Shown here: positions 12,322-19,879 of the stretch, in pieces
How the letters are laid out: every line of letters begins with the position of its first letter
Numbering within the stretch: the stretch's first letter is position 1
Assembly (NCBI GenBank): GCA_963816545.1
Contig: CAWFLE010000001.1
Coordinates: 434,001-498,000, forward strand
Length of the DNA stretch: 64,000 bases
Origin: Albimonas sp963816545
GTDB lineage: Bacteria > Pseudomonadota > Alphaproteobacteria > Rhodobacterales > Rhodobacteraceae
Direction: 5' to 3'
The notes under the pieces: generated by a model
What the model was told of the DNA's origin: nothing
Seen by the model: only the letters and a program-made list of their open reading frames with translations
Database searches by the model: none
Made by a program: the position numbers and the translations under genes

Positions 12322-12363
12322 TTGACCCTGCGCGCCGGGCGCGAATAGCCTGACATACGTCAG
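12322..12363 (+). promoter_or_regulatory. Promoter with TetR-type operator for the TAXI-TRAP operon
   Basis: A sigma-70-like promoter reads TTGACC (12322-12327), an 18-bp spacer, then TAGCCT (12346-12351). The palindrome CTGACATACGTCAG (12350-12363) overlaps the -10 edge and the presumed transcription start. The same palindrome occurs at 22397, 22420, 23251, 23266 and 45183. A bound repressor here would block initiation. The gene start is 115 bp downstream. Confidence 0.7.
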
Positions 12364-12478
12364 CCAGTCCGGCCGGTCGCGGGTTCCTCCGTCGCCGCCG
12401 GGATGGCGGCGCGGCAACGCGTCCTGACCGGACGGAGAAAACTCCGCCGGCGGGAGGAGCGCGACAGGGAGGAACATC

Positions 12479-13663
12479 ATGACCGCATTTCCGCGGCGCC
12501 TCGGCGCTGCTTTCATCGCCATCCTCGCAGGGTCCGCGGCCTTCGCGCAGAGCGGGGACTACGAGTGGCCGCGCCTGCTGGTGATCGGCACGCCGGGCAC
12601 GTCCTCGGGCAGCTTCGCCTCCACCAACGGCTGGGCGCCGGTGCTGCAGAAGGATACGGGCGCCACCGTGCGCGTGGTGCCCGAAGACAACGAGCCCATG
12701 CGCTACCGGCGGCTGACGGACCGGGAGGACATCGCCATAAGCTCGGTCTCCGCGGCGGAGATGCGGTTCCAGACGCAGGGGATCGGGGGCTACGCCTCCA
12801 CCAAGCCGGTGGCGCAGCGGGTGCTGTGGCACCACAACGACACGCCCTGGGGCTACGTCGTGGCGGGGAACTCCGACCTCCAGTCCATCGAGGACATCAA
12901 GAAGGGCGGCGTGCGCGTGGCCGAGGGCATGTTCTCTCCGCCCATGCAGGCGGCGGTGCGCAAGGCGCTTCCGGCCTTCCTCGGGATGACCGAGGAGGAG
13001 GGGGCGCAGGCGATCGAGTTCGTGCCGGCCTCCAGCTACGCCGAGAACTGCCGCTCGGTGGTCGAGGGCAAGGCGGATGTGGCCTACTGCGCCCCGATCA
13101 GCTCGGTCCTGTCGGAGATGGAGGGGGCGCCCGGCTCGATCCGCTGGCTGTCGCTGGACCCGTCGAACCAGGAGGGTTGGGACGGCTATCTCAAGCATCG
13201 CCCGATGCTGGTGCCCACGCAGATCGAGCTGGGCGTCTCCACCGCGAAGGGCGTCGGCGGGGCCACGTCCAACTTCCTCTACGCCGTGCCGGCGACCGCG
13301 GACGAGGACTTCGCCTACAACATGGCGAAGTGGTTCAACGAGGCGCATGACGAGTACAAGGGCACGCACCCGCTCGCGGCCCGCATGTCCATGGAGCAGT
13401 TCCGCAAGTACCTCGACCGCACGCCGCTGCCGATCCACGAGGGCACGGTCCGCTACCTCCGGGAGATCGGCCAGTGGACCGAGGAGGACGACGCCTGGAA
13501 CCAGGAGGCCATCGAGAAGATGGACCGCTGGATGGAAGCGCGCCAGGCCGCGATGAAGGATGCGCAGGAGCAGGGCGTCCGGGCCGACTTCGAGAGCCAG
13601 GAGTTCATGGACATCCTCGCCAAGCACACCGAAGGGCTGGAAGGCTTCCGCTCCCGCCTCTGA
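12479..13663 (+). CDS. TAXI-family TRAP transporter solute-binding protein
   Basis: This 394-residue periplasmic protein has a signal peptide (hydrophobic AAFIAILAGSAAFAQ). The mature start RLLVIGTPGTSSGSFASTNGW matches the TAXI receptor signature 'ITIGTGGxxGxYY' in position. Later, 'GVRVAEGMFSPPMQAAVRKALP' and the C-terminal region KGTHPLAARMSMEQF are typical. TAXI proteins deliver carboxylic acids or amino acids to a fused TRAP permease, which follows 84 bp downstream. The start has a strong ribosome site (GGGAGGA). Expression is predicted to be under the TetR-type operator at 12350. The ligand cannot be deduced. Confidence 0.88.
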   Translation: MTAFPRRLGAAFIAILAGSAAFAQSGDYEWPRLLVIGTPGTSSGSFASTNGWAPVLQKDTGATVRVVPEDNEPMRYRRLTDREDIAISSVSAAEMRFQTQGIGGYASTKPVAQRVLWHHNDTPWGYVVAGNSDLQSIEDIKKGGVRVAEGMFSPPMQAAVRKALPAFLGMTEEEGAQAIEFVPASSYAENCRSVVEGKADVAYCAPISSVLSEMEGAPGSIRWLSLDPSNQEGWDGYLKHRPMLVPTQIELGVSTAKGVGGATSNFLYAVPATADEDFAYNMAKWFNEAHDEYKGTHPLAARMSMEQFRKYLDRTPLPIHEGTVRYLREIGQWTEEDDAWNQEAIEKMDRWMEARQAAMKDAQEQGVRADFESQEFMDILAKHTEGLEGFRSRL

Positions 13664-13747
13664 CCGGCGCCGCGCGACCCGCGCGCGGGGCGGCTGCGGC
13701 CGCCCCGCCTGCGCGCCCGCCCCCCAGTTTCATCGAGGCGAACGGCC

Positions 13748-15670
13748 ATGAGCGACGCTGCACTTGATCCTACCGAATCCGCGCCGCCGTCGGAGATAAC
13801 CCGACTGGGCGCCCTGTTTTCCTGGCAGAGCATCCTGTTCGTGGCGCTCTGCACCTGCGGGCTGGCGCTGGGCGCGGCCTACATCTTCGGCTTCCCCATC
13901 GGCGGCAAGCGGATGCTGGAGGGCGAGTACTACTGGATCTTCATCGGGCTGTTCATCGCGGCGGCCTTCATCGCGCTGCCGGCCTATCCGGGCCAGCGCA
14001 GGATCCCGGTCTACGATCTGGCGGCGGGGGCGGTGGGGCTCGGCGTGTCGATCTGGTTCTCCACCCACGCCTGGGACATCGTGCAGGCGGGCTGGGTCAA
14101 CGTGCCGGCCGGGGTCGTCATCTGGCTGCTGATGCTGGAGATGGCGCGGCGCAGCGGCGGCATTCCGTTCCTGCTGGTGGTGGTGATCCTGGGCCTTTAT
14201 CCGCTGGTGGCGGATTTCTTCCCCGGCCTGCTCATGGGCATCCCCTACAGCTTCGAGCGCATGATCGAGGCGCATGTCTTCCGCGCCGAGGGGATGATGG
14301 GCATCACCACCAAGATCGTGGCGGAGATCATCCTCGGGTTCCTGGTGTTCGCGGGGGTGCTGATCGCGACGGGGGCGGGCAACTTCTTCATCGACCTCGC
14401 CAATGCGGGCTTCGGGCGCTACCGGGGCGGGCCGGCCAAGGTCTCCATCGTCGCGAGCGGGTTCTTCGGGTCGCTGTCGGGGTCCATCTTCTCCAACATC
14501 GCGGGGACGGGGTCGATCACCATTCCCACCATGAAGAAGGTGGGCTACCCGGCGCATTACGCCGCCGCGATCGAGGCCTGCGCCTCCACCGGGGGCGTGC
14601 TGATGCCGCCGGTGATGGGGGCCATCGCCTTCGTCATGGCGATCACCATCGGCGTGGACTACGCGGTGGTGATGGTGGCGGCGATCATCCCGTCGCTGCT
14701 GTTCTACTTCGGGCTGATGCTGCAGGTGGACGCCTACGCGGCGCGAACCGGCATGCAGGGGATGCGCGAGGACCTGATCCCCTCGACCCGCAGCGTGCTG
14801 ATCCGGGGCTGGCCGTTCATGTCGGTGCTGGTGTTCCTGATCTGGGGCCTCCTCTACATGCGGTGGGAGTATTACGCGCCCTGGTATGCGTGCCTTCTGA
14901 TGATCGCGCTGTCGTTCCTGCGCAAGGAGACGCGGATGACGCCGGTGCGCCTGTTCGACACCGCCCGCCAGATCGGCGTGCTGGTGACGCAGACGGCGGC
15001 CATCATCCTGCCCATCGCCTTCGTGGTCAGCGCGCTGACCATCACCGGGGTGACGGGGTCCGTGACCTCGGGGCTGGTGAACCTCGGAGGCGGGAACATC
15101 TATCTGGTGATCTTCTTCGGGGTGGCGGCGTGCTTCGTGATGGGGATGGCCGGGCTCGCCATCGTCGCCTACATCTTCCTGGCGGTGACGCTGGCGCCGG
15201 CGATCATCGAGATCGGCAACCTCAACACCGTCGCGGTGCACTTCTTCATCATCTATTACGCGATGCTGTCGGTCATCACGCCCCCCGTGGGCGCGGCGGC
15301 GTTTCTGGCGGCGACCATCGCGGGGGCGAAGCCGATGCAGACCTCCTTCACCGCCATGCGGCTCGGGGTCGTGATCTACTTCATTCCGCTGTTCTTCCTG
15401 TTCCAGCCGGCGCTGGTGCTGCAGGGGGATCTGACGCCGCTGATCTACGTGCTGCCCTCGGCCATCATCGGGATCGTGCTGATCTCGGGCGGGCTGGAGG
15501 GGTGGCTGTTGGGGGTAGGGCTGGTCCGCCCGATCCTGCGGCTGCCGCTGGCCGCGGCGGGGTTCGCCTTCAGCTTCCCGTCCCTGATGGGGACGGCGGC
15601 GGGGGGCGTCGCGTCGCTGGCGCTCGCCGCGCTGGTGTGGATGGACAACCGGAAGCGGGCGGCGGCGTAG
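13748..15670 (+). CDS. TRAP transporter fused permease (4TM/12TM)
   Basis: This 640-residue inner-membrane protein has about 16 to 18 hydrophobic segments. The N-terminal ~170 residues correspond to the small DctQ-like domain, and the rest to the DctM-like ion-coupled permease. The hallmark blocks GSLSGSIFSNIAGTGSITIP and TMKKVGYP (residues ~235-265), and 'YAMLSVITPPVGAAAF' near 510, are characteristic of TAXI-TRAP fusions. It forms a two-gene operon with the binding protein at 12479 and should import the same anionic substrate in a sodium-dependent way. The reading frame is intact. Confidence 0.92.
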   Translation: MSDAALDPTESAPPSEITRLGALFSWQSILFVALCTCGLALGAAYIFGFPIGGKRMLEGEYYWIFIGLFIAAAFIALPAYPGQRRIPVYDLAAGAVGLGVSIWFSTHAWDIVQAGWVNVPAGVVIWLLMLEMARRSGGIPFLLVVVILGLYPLVADFFPGLLMGIPYSFERMIEAHVFRAEGMMGITTKIVAEIILGFLVFAGVLIATGAGNFFIDLANAGFGRYRGGPAKVSIVASGFFGSLSGSIFSNIAGTGSITIPTMKKVGYPAHYAAAIEACASTGGVLMPPVMGAIAFVMAITIGVDYAVVMVAAIIPSLLFYFGLMLQVDAYAARTGMQGMREDLIPSTRSVLIRGWPFMSVLVFLIWGLLYMRWEYYAPWYACLLMIALSFLRKETRMTPVRLFDTARQIGVLVTQTAAIILPIAFVVSALTITGVTGSVTSGLVNLGGGNIYLVIFFGVAACFVMGMAGLAIVAYIFLAVTLAPAIIEIGNLNTVAVHFFIIYYAMLSVITPPVGAAAFLAATIAGAKPMQTSFTAMRLGVVIYFIPLFFLFQPALVLQGDLTPLIYVLPSAIIGIVLISGGLEGWLLGVGLVRPILRLPLAAAGFAFSFPSLMGTAAGGVASLALAALVWMDNRKRAAA

Positions 15671-15725
15671 CGGAAGACGCCCCCGGTCGGAGCGGGGGCG
15701 CGGGGCGTTCCGTCTTTCAGGAGAG

Positions 15726-15754
15726 TCCGCCCACTCGCTACGGCGGTGGGCGGA
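15726..15754. terminator. Hairpin between convergent TRAP and CoA-transferase operons
   Basis: The arms TCCGCCCAC (15726-15734) and GTGGGCGGA (15746-15754) pair perfectly around an 11-nt loop. The hairpin lies between two convergent genes that end at 15670 and 15772. There is no clear T-tract, so its role as a bidirectional terminator is inferred from position. Confidence 0.5.
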
Positions 15755-15771
15755 ACGAGCGGTCCCTGGCG

Positions 15772-17019
15772 CTATGAGGCGTCTGGCGCCGTGGGAGCAG
15801 GGGCGAGGGCGACGATCCCCTCGGCCTCCAGCGCGCCGATCTCGGCCTCCGACAGCCCGAGAAGGTCCCGCAGAACGGGCGCGGTGTGTTCGCCCAGCAG
15901 GGGCGCCGGCCGGCGGATTGCCGGGCGCTCTCCGTCGATCGTGTAGGGCGCGAGGGGGTGCGGCGTGGGCCCCACATGGGCGCGGTCCACGGTCGCCCAG
16001 AACCCGCGGGCTTCGAAGATCGGGTCGGTCAGCAAGTCCCGGCTGCGCTGGACGAGACCGGCGGCGACGCCGTCGGACTGGAGCGCCTCCATCGCCTCGC
16101 GCGCGTCGCGAGGCCGGGTCCAGGCGGCGAGGGCCGCTTCGATGTCGTTCTCCCGCGCGCGACGGCCGTCGGCGGAGGCGAGGGCGGGATCGTCGGCCAG
16201 ATCCCCGCGCCCGATGCGGCGCGCGAGGGCGGGCCAGGCGGCGTCGTCGGTCAGGGCGACGGCGAGCCACTGATCCTCTCCCGCGCAGGGGAAGCAGCCA
16301 TGCGGCGCGAAGACCGGATGGCGGTTGCCGAGGCGCGGCGGGGGCGCGCCCTTCAGCGCCTGATGGACCGGCCCGTGCAGGCCGAGCTGGAGCATCCCCT
16401 CGACCTGCGCGAGGTCGATCCTCTGCCCCTGCCCGGTGCGCTTGCGGTGGAACAGCGCCGTCAGCAGGGCCGCCGCCGCGTGCAGGCCGCCGCAGGCGTC
16501 GCCATAGGCGATGTGGCTCTGCACCGGCGGATCCTCGGGGCGGCCGGTCAGGTGGGGTAGCCCTGCGCTTTGCTCCACGGTCGAGCCGTAGGCGCGGTAG
16601 CTGGACCACGGCCCCTCCGCGCCGAAGCCGGGCATGGAGAGCATGATGAGGGAGGGATTGACCTGGCGGAGCTCGCTCCAGGACAGGCCCAGCCGGTCCA
16701 TGACGCCGGTCGCCTGGTTCTCGATGACGGCGTCCACCTGCGTGGCGATGCGGAGGGCGAGGTCCCGGCCTTTCGGCGTCGCGAGGTCGATGGCGACGCC
16801 CAGCTTGTTGCGGTTGATGTGGTTGAAGTTGGAGGTCTTCTCATGCGCGCCGGCGGCGATGGCGTCGGCGTCGTGATCCACGCCGCGCCACCAGTCGAAA
16901 TGGCGGGCGGATTCGATCTTCACCACCTCGGCGCCCAGGTCGGCGAGGTGGCGGGTGGCGAGCGGGCCGGCCCAGCCCATGGTGAAGTCGGCGATGCGGA
17001 TGCCGTGAAGGGGGGTCAT
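15772..17019 (-). CDS. Type III (CaiB/BaiF) CoA-transferase, C-half-like partner
   Basis: This 415-residue cytoplasmic enzyme moves CoA between carboxylic acids. The N-terminus GIRIADFTMGWAGPLATRHL and 'LGAEVVKIESARHFDWWRG' are the family's CoA-binding entry. The aspartate in HIAYGDACGGLHAAAALLTAL aligns with the catalytic Asp of formyl-CoA transferase. It most resembles the second half of the fused protein at 19880 (DFSMGWAGPLATRILADLGA there), while the upstream gene resembles the first half. The two are coupled: ATG 17019 overlaps the upstream TGA (ATGA). They probably form a heterodimer equivalent to that fusion. The operon is predicted to start at the promoter near 22400. Confidence 0.87.
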   Translation of the reverse strand: MTPLHGIRIADFTMGWAGPLATRHLADLGAEVVKIESARHFDWWRGVDHDADAIAAGAHEKTSNFNHINRNKLGVAIDLATPKGRDLALRIATQVDAVIENQATGVMDRLGLSWSELRQVNPSLIMLSMPGFGAEGPWSSYRAYGSTVEQSAGLPHLTGRPEDPPVQSHIAYGDACGGLHAAAALLTALFHRKRTGQGQRIDLAQVEGMLQLGLHGPVHQALKGAPPPRLGNRHPVFAPHGCFPCAGEDQWLAVALTDDAAWPALARRIGRGDLADDPALASADGRRARENDIEAALAAWTRPRDAREAMEALQSDGVAAGLVQRSRDLLTDPIFEARGFWATVDRAHVGPTPHPLAPYTIDGERPAIRRPAPLLGEHTAPVLRDLLGLSEAEIGALEAEGIVALAPAPTAPDAS

Positions 17020-18271
17020 GCGGCAACCTCCGGCGCCGCGACGACGCCGTCGCGGATCAACGCCTCGATCTCGGCGGGGGAAAAGCCGAGGTCGTTCGAG
17101 AGGATGTCTTGGCCGTGCTCGCCCAGCCGGGGGGCGCGGCCGCCGCGGCGAAGGGGAGAGCCGGCGAGCTTCCACGGGACCGCGGGGGCGGAGAAGGCGC
17201 CGAGGTCGGGATGCTCGTACGGGGCGAAGACCTCCCGGGCGCGGAAGTGGTCGAGCGCGGGGAGGTCCTCCATCGTGGGCACGATGGCGAGCGGGATGCG
17301 GCGTCGCTGCCCCTCGTGGAACCAGTCGAGGGGCGGGCGGGCGAGGAAGCGGGGCGCGAGGAGGGCGTCCAGCGCCGCGTGGTTCTCGTTGCGCAGATGG
17401 GCGGTGGCGAAGCGCGGGTCGGAGGCGGTTTCGGGGAGCTCCAGCAGATCGCACAGCGCGCGCCACTGGGCGGGCGTGAGGGCGGTGACGCCGATCCAGC
17501 CGTCCTGCGCCGGGTAGATCGTCTGGGGAGAGACGGGCTGGAAGAGGTTGACCCCTTTGCGGGAGTTGAAGGTCCCGTCATAGGCGAAGCGGACGGCGCC
17601 GGGTTCGGAATAGGCCGCCTGGGCTTCGAGGATCGACTGGTCGATCCGGCGCCGCCCCCGCCGGAGAGGCGGCCGATCAGGGCCGCCATGACGGCGATGA
17701 AGGCGGTGAGGCCGGCGTTGATCTGGGTCTGGAAGCCGCCGGGGATGAGGGGAGGCCCCTCCGCTGGCCCGAGCGGATGCAGGAAGCCGCTGAGCGCGTG
17801 GACCACGCCGTCGGCGCCACGCCAGTCGGCGGCCGGGCCGGTGCGGCCGAACCAGCTGAGCGAGACCACGACGGCCTGTTCCGTCTCGGGCGCCTCGGCG
17901 GACAGGCCGAGGGCGTCGAGGCGGCCGGGCGGCAGGCCATCCAGGATCACGTCGGCGCGGCGAGCCAGCCGGCGGAGGATCGTGGCCCCCGCCTCCCGGT
18001 CAGGATCCAGCGCCAGGCTGCGCTTGCCGGCGTCGAGGACGACCTGCATGCCGCTGGCCTCGGGCGCCGGGACGCCGTCGGCGAAGGGGGGGAGGGCGCG
18101 CACGAGGTCGCCGTCGCCCGGCGGTTCCACCTTGATCACGTCGGCGCCGCAGGCGGCGAGAAGCGTCCCGCAATAGGCGGCGGAGACGGCGCCCCCGAGG
18201 TCCAGCACGCGGATCCCGTCCAGCGCGCCGGGCGCGGGCGGGCCGGAGGGCCCGGTCCCTTCATCCTTCAT
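17016..18271 (-). CDS. Type III CoA-transferase, N-half-like partner, one frameshift
   Basis: This is a CaiB/BaiF-fold protein of about 418 residues starting at ATG 18271 (AGGAGG 6-7 bp upstream; two upstream in-frame ATGs lack this). The blocks IRVLDLGGAVSAAYCGTLLA, LGLSAEAPETEQAVVVSLSW and FGRTGPAADWRGADGVVHAL parallel the first half of the fused protein at 19880. In the segment where family members carry the catalytic Asp, this protein reads PGGFQTQINAGLTAF without an Asp, so it may be a non-catalytic subunit. The frame shifts near 17655 in a GC run, after which homology continues to the stop. It is coupled by 4 bp to the next gene. Confidence 0.82.
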
Positions 18272-18364
18272 GCTCGACCTCCTGAATCGCCGGGCCTTCA
18301 TGTGCAGCCGGCTTCTCACCTGTTGACGCGGACCGGCTTGCGGCGGTCCGGGAGCGCTGCGGGG

Positions 18365-19492
18365 TCAGGGTGCTCCTCCGGCGGCGGTCCCGGACGTGCG
18401 GGAGGCGTCGTCCTCGCGCGCGATGGAGGCCCCGACCTCGGCCATCCGCCGCGCTCTCAGGCCGTCCTGCACCGGATCGGCGCTCGCGCTGCTGGCGTTG
18501 CCCTGGGCGGCGCGGGCGGCGACGCCCTGGATGATCGCGGCGCTGCGGAAGAAGGCGAAGGCGAGGAACACCGGCCAGTCCGCGATGCCGTCGCGCCCCG
18601 TGCGGGCGGCGTAGCGGGCGAGGATCTCCGCCTCGGTCGGCAGGCCGTCGCGCTCGGGCTCGACCCGCATCGGCAGGTCCGGCGGCATCCGCCAGGAGCG
18701 GCAGAGATAGGCGAGATCCGCGAGAGGATGGCCGAGGGTCGAGAGCTCCCAGTCCAGCACCGCGGCGATGCGCGGCTCCGAGGGGTGGAGGATGACGTTG
18801 CCGAGGCGGTAGTCGCCGTGGACGATCGCGGTCGCGTCCGCGACGTCCGGCGCGCGCCGGGTCAGCCAGTCGCGCAGCGCGTCCATGCCGGAATAGTCGA
18901 AATCCGCGGGGAGCGCGCCCTTCGACGCCTCGTACTGCGCGGACCAGCGGGCGGTCTGGCGGGCGAGGTAGCCCTCGGGCCGCCCGAAATCCGCGAGGCC
19001 GACGGCGGCGGGGTCGATGGCGTGCAGGTCCGCGAGCGCATCGACCAGCGCCTCCGCCACGGGGCGGCGGTCCGGGCGCGGGATCGGCTCCATCGCCGGA
19101 GAGGGGACGACGCGGCCCTCCACATGCTCCATGACGAAGAACTCGGTCCCGATCACCGACGGGTCCTGGCAATGGCCGATCATGCGGGGAACCGGCACGG
19201 GCGTGGCGGCGAGGGCCTGCATGACGCGATGCTCCCGGTCCACGGCATGGGCCTTGGGGAGGAGCCGGCCCGGCGGCTTCTTGCGCAGGACCCAGCGTGC
19301 GCCGGAGGGGGCCGCCAGCAGGTAGGTCGGGTTCGACATGCCGCCCTGGAACTGGCGAACCTCCAGTCCCTCCCGCGCTTCGGGACACGCCGGGGCCAGC
19401 CATTCGGCGAGGGCGCCGGCATCGAGACGGTGGGCTTCGAGCGGGGCGACGAGCTGCGGCTGGTCGGCGCCCGGCGCGGCGGAGACGGTCAT
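18365..19492 (-). CDS. APH-family phosphotransferase (ACAD10/11 kinase-domain-like)
   Basis: This 375-residue protein has an aminoglycoside-phosphotransferase/choline-kinase fold. N-lobe: LEVRQFQGGMSNPTYLL and RWVLRKKPPG with the ATP-binding Lys. The catalytic loop is HGDYRLGN (225-232), and the metal-binding Asp is in VLDWELSTLGHPLADLAYL (D247). This subfamily equals the kinase part of animal ACAD10/11 and Pseudomonas LvaA, which phosphorylate 4-hydroxyacyl-CoAs, rather than antibiotic kinases. Its setting between CoA-transferases and a matching ACAD10/11-like dehydrogenase at 40774 supports such a role, but this is inference. The start is ATG 19492. Confidence 0.8.
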   Translation of the reverse strand: MTVSAAPGADQPQLVAPLEAHRLDAGALAEWLAPACPEAREGLEVRQFQGGMSNPTYLLAAPSGARWVLRKKPPGRLLPKAHAVDREHRVMQALAATPVPVPRMIGHCQDPSVIGTEFFVMEHVEGRVVPSPAMEPIPRPDRRPVAEALVDALADLHAIDPAAVGLADFGRPEGYLARQTARWSAQYEASKGALPADFDYSGMDALRDWLTRRAPDVADATAIVHGDYRLGNVILHPSEPRIAAVLDWELSTLGHPLADLAYLCRSWRMPPDLPMRVEPERDGLPTEAEILARYAARTGRDGIADWPVFLAFAFFRSAAIIQGVAARAAQGNASSASADPVQDGLRARRMAEVGASIAREDDASRTSGTAAGGAP

Positions 19493-19548
19493 CCTGAATC
19501 GGGTCCTGGCTGCTGCAACGGGCGAGGGCGCTGCCGCCCCGGCGGGGA

Positions 19549-19863
19549 TCAGACGCCTGCGAAGGCGGGTGTGCGGCGATCGACGAGGCTGCCGACCCGT
19601 TCGTTGAAGTCGGGGGCGGCGAAGCTGCGCCCCGTCTCCGCGGCGGCGGTTGCGAAGGGCGCCGTGAAGCTCTGGAAATGCCACGCCCGGCTCTGGCGCT
19701 TCATCACGGCGATGGAGCGGGAGGTCATGCGCTCCACCTCCGACACATGCGCGGAGAGGGTGTCGGCGCGGAGCGCCTTGTTCACGAGGCCGGGGGCCTT
19801 CGTCGCGGCGCAGGCGGGCGCCGCGCGCTGCGTGGTGGGGACGCCGATCCCTCCGCAGGTCAT
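19549..19863 (-). pseudogene. Enoyl-CoA hydratase C-terminal remnant
   Basis: A 104-codon open frame starting at ATG 19863 matches only the last third of a crotonase. The string GLVNKALRADTLSAHVSEVE corresponds to the helix after the active-site domain, and the end FNERVGSLVDRRTPAFAG to the usual 'F.EGV.SF..KR.P.F.G' tail. The oxyanion-hole and catalytic glutamate regions are absent, and the first ~25 codons look unrelated. It lies between two CoA-transferase operon genes on the same strand. I read it as a truncated, non-functional hydratase left after a deletion. It may still be transcribed. Confidence 0.65.
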
Positions 19864-19879
19864 GCCCCATCCCTCGCGG

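Noticed and set aside
18365..19492. The APH-family gene as an aminoglycoside resistance gene
   Set aside because: It lacks features specific to antibiotic kinases and matches the ACAD10/11-LvaA subgroup; its neighbours are all acyl-CoA genes.
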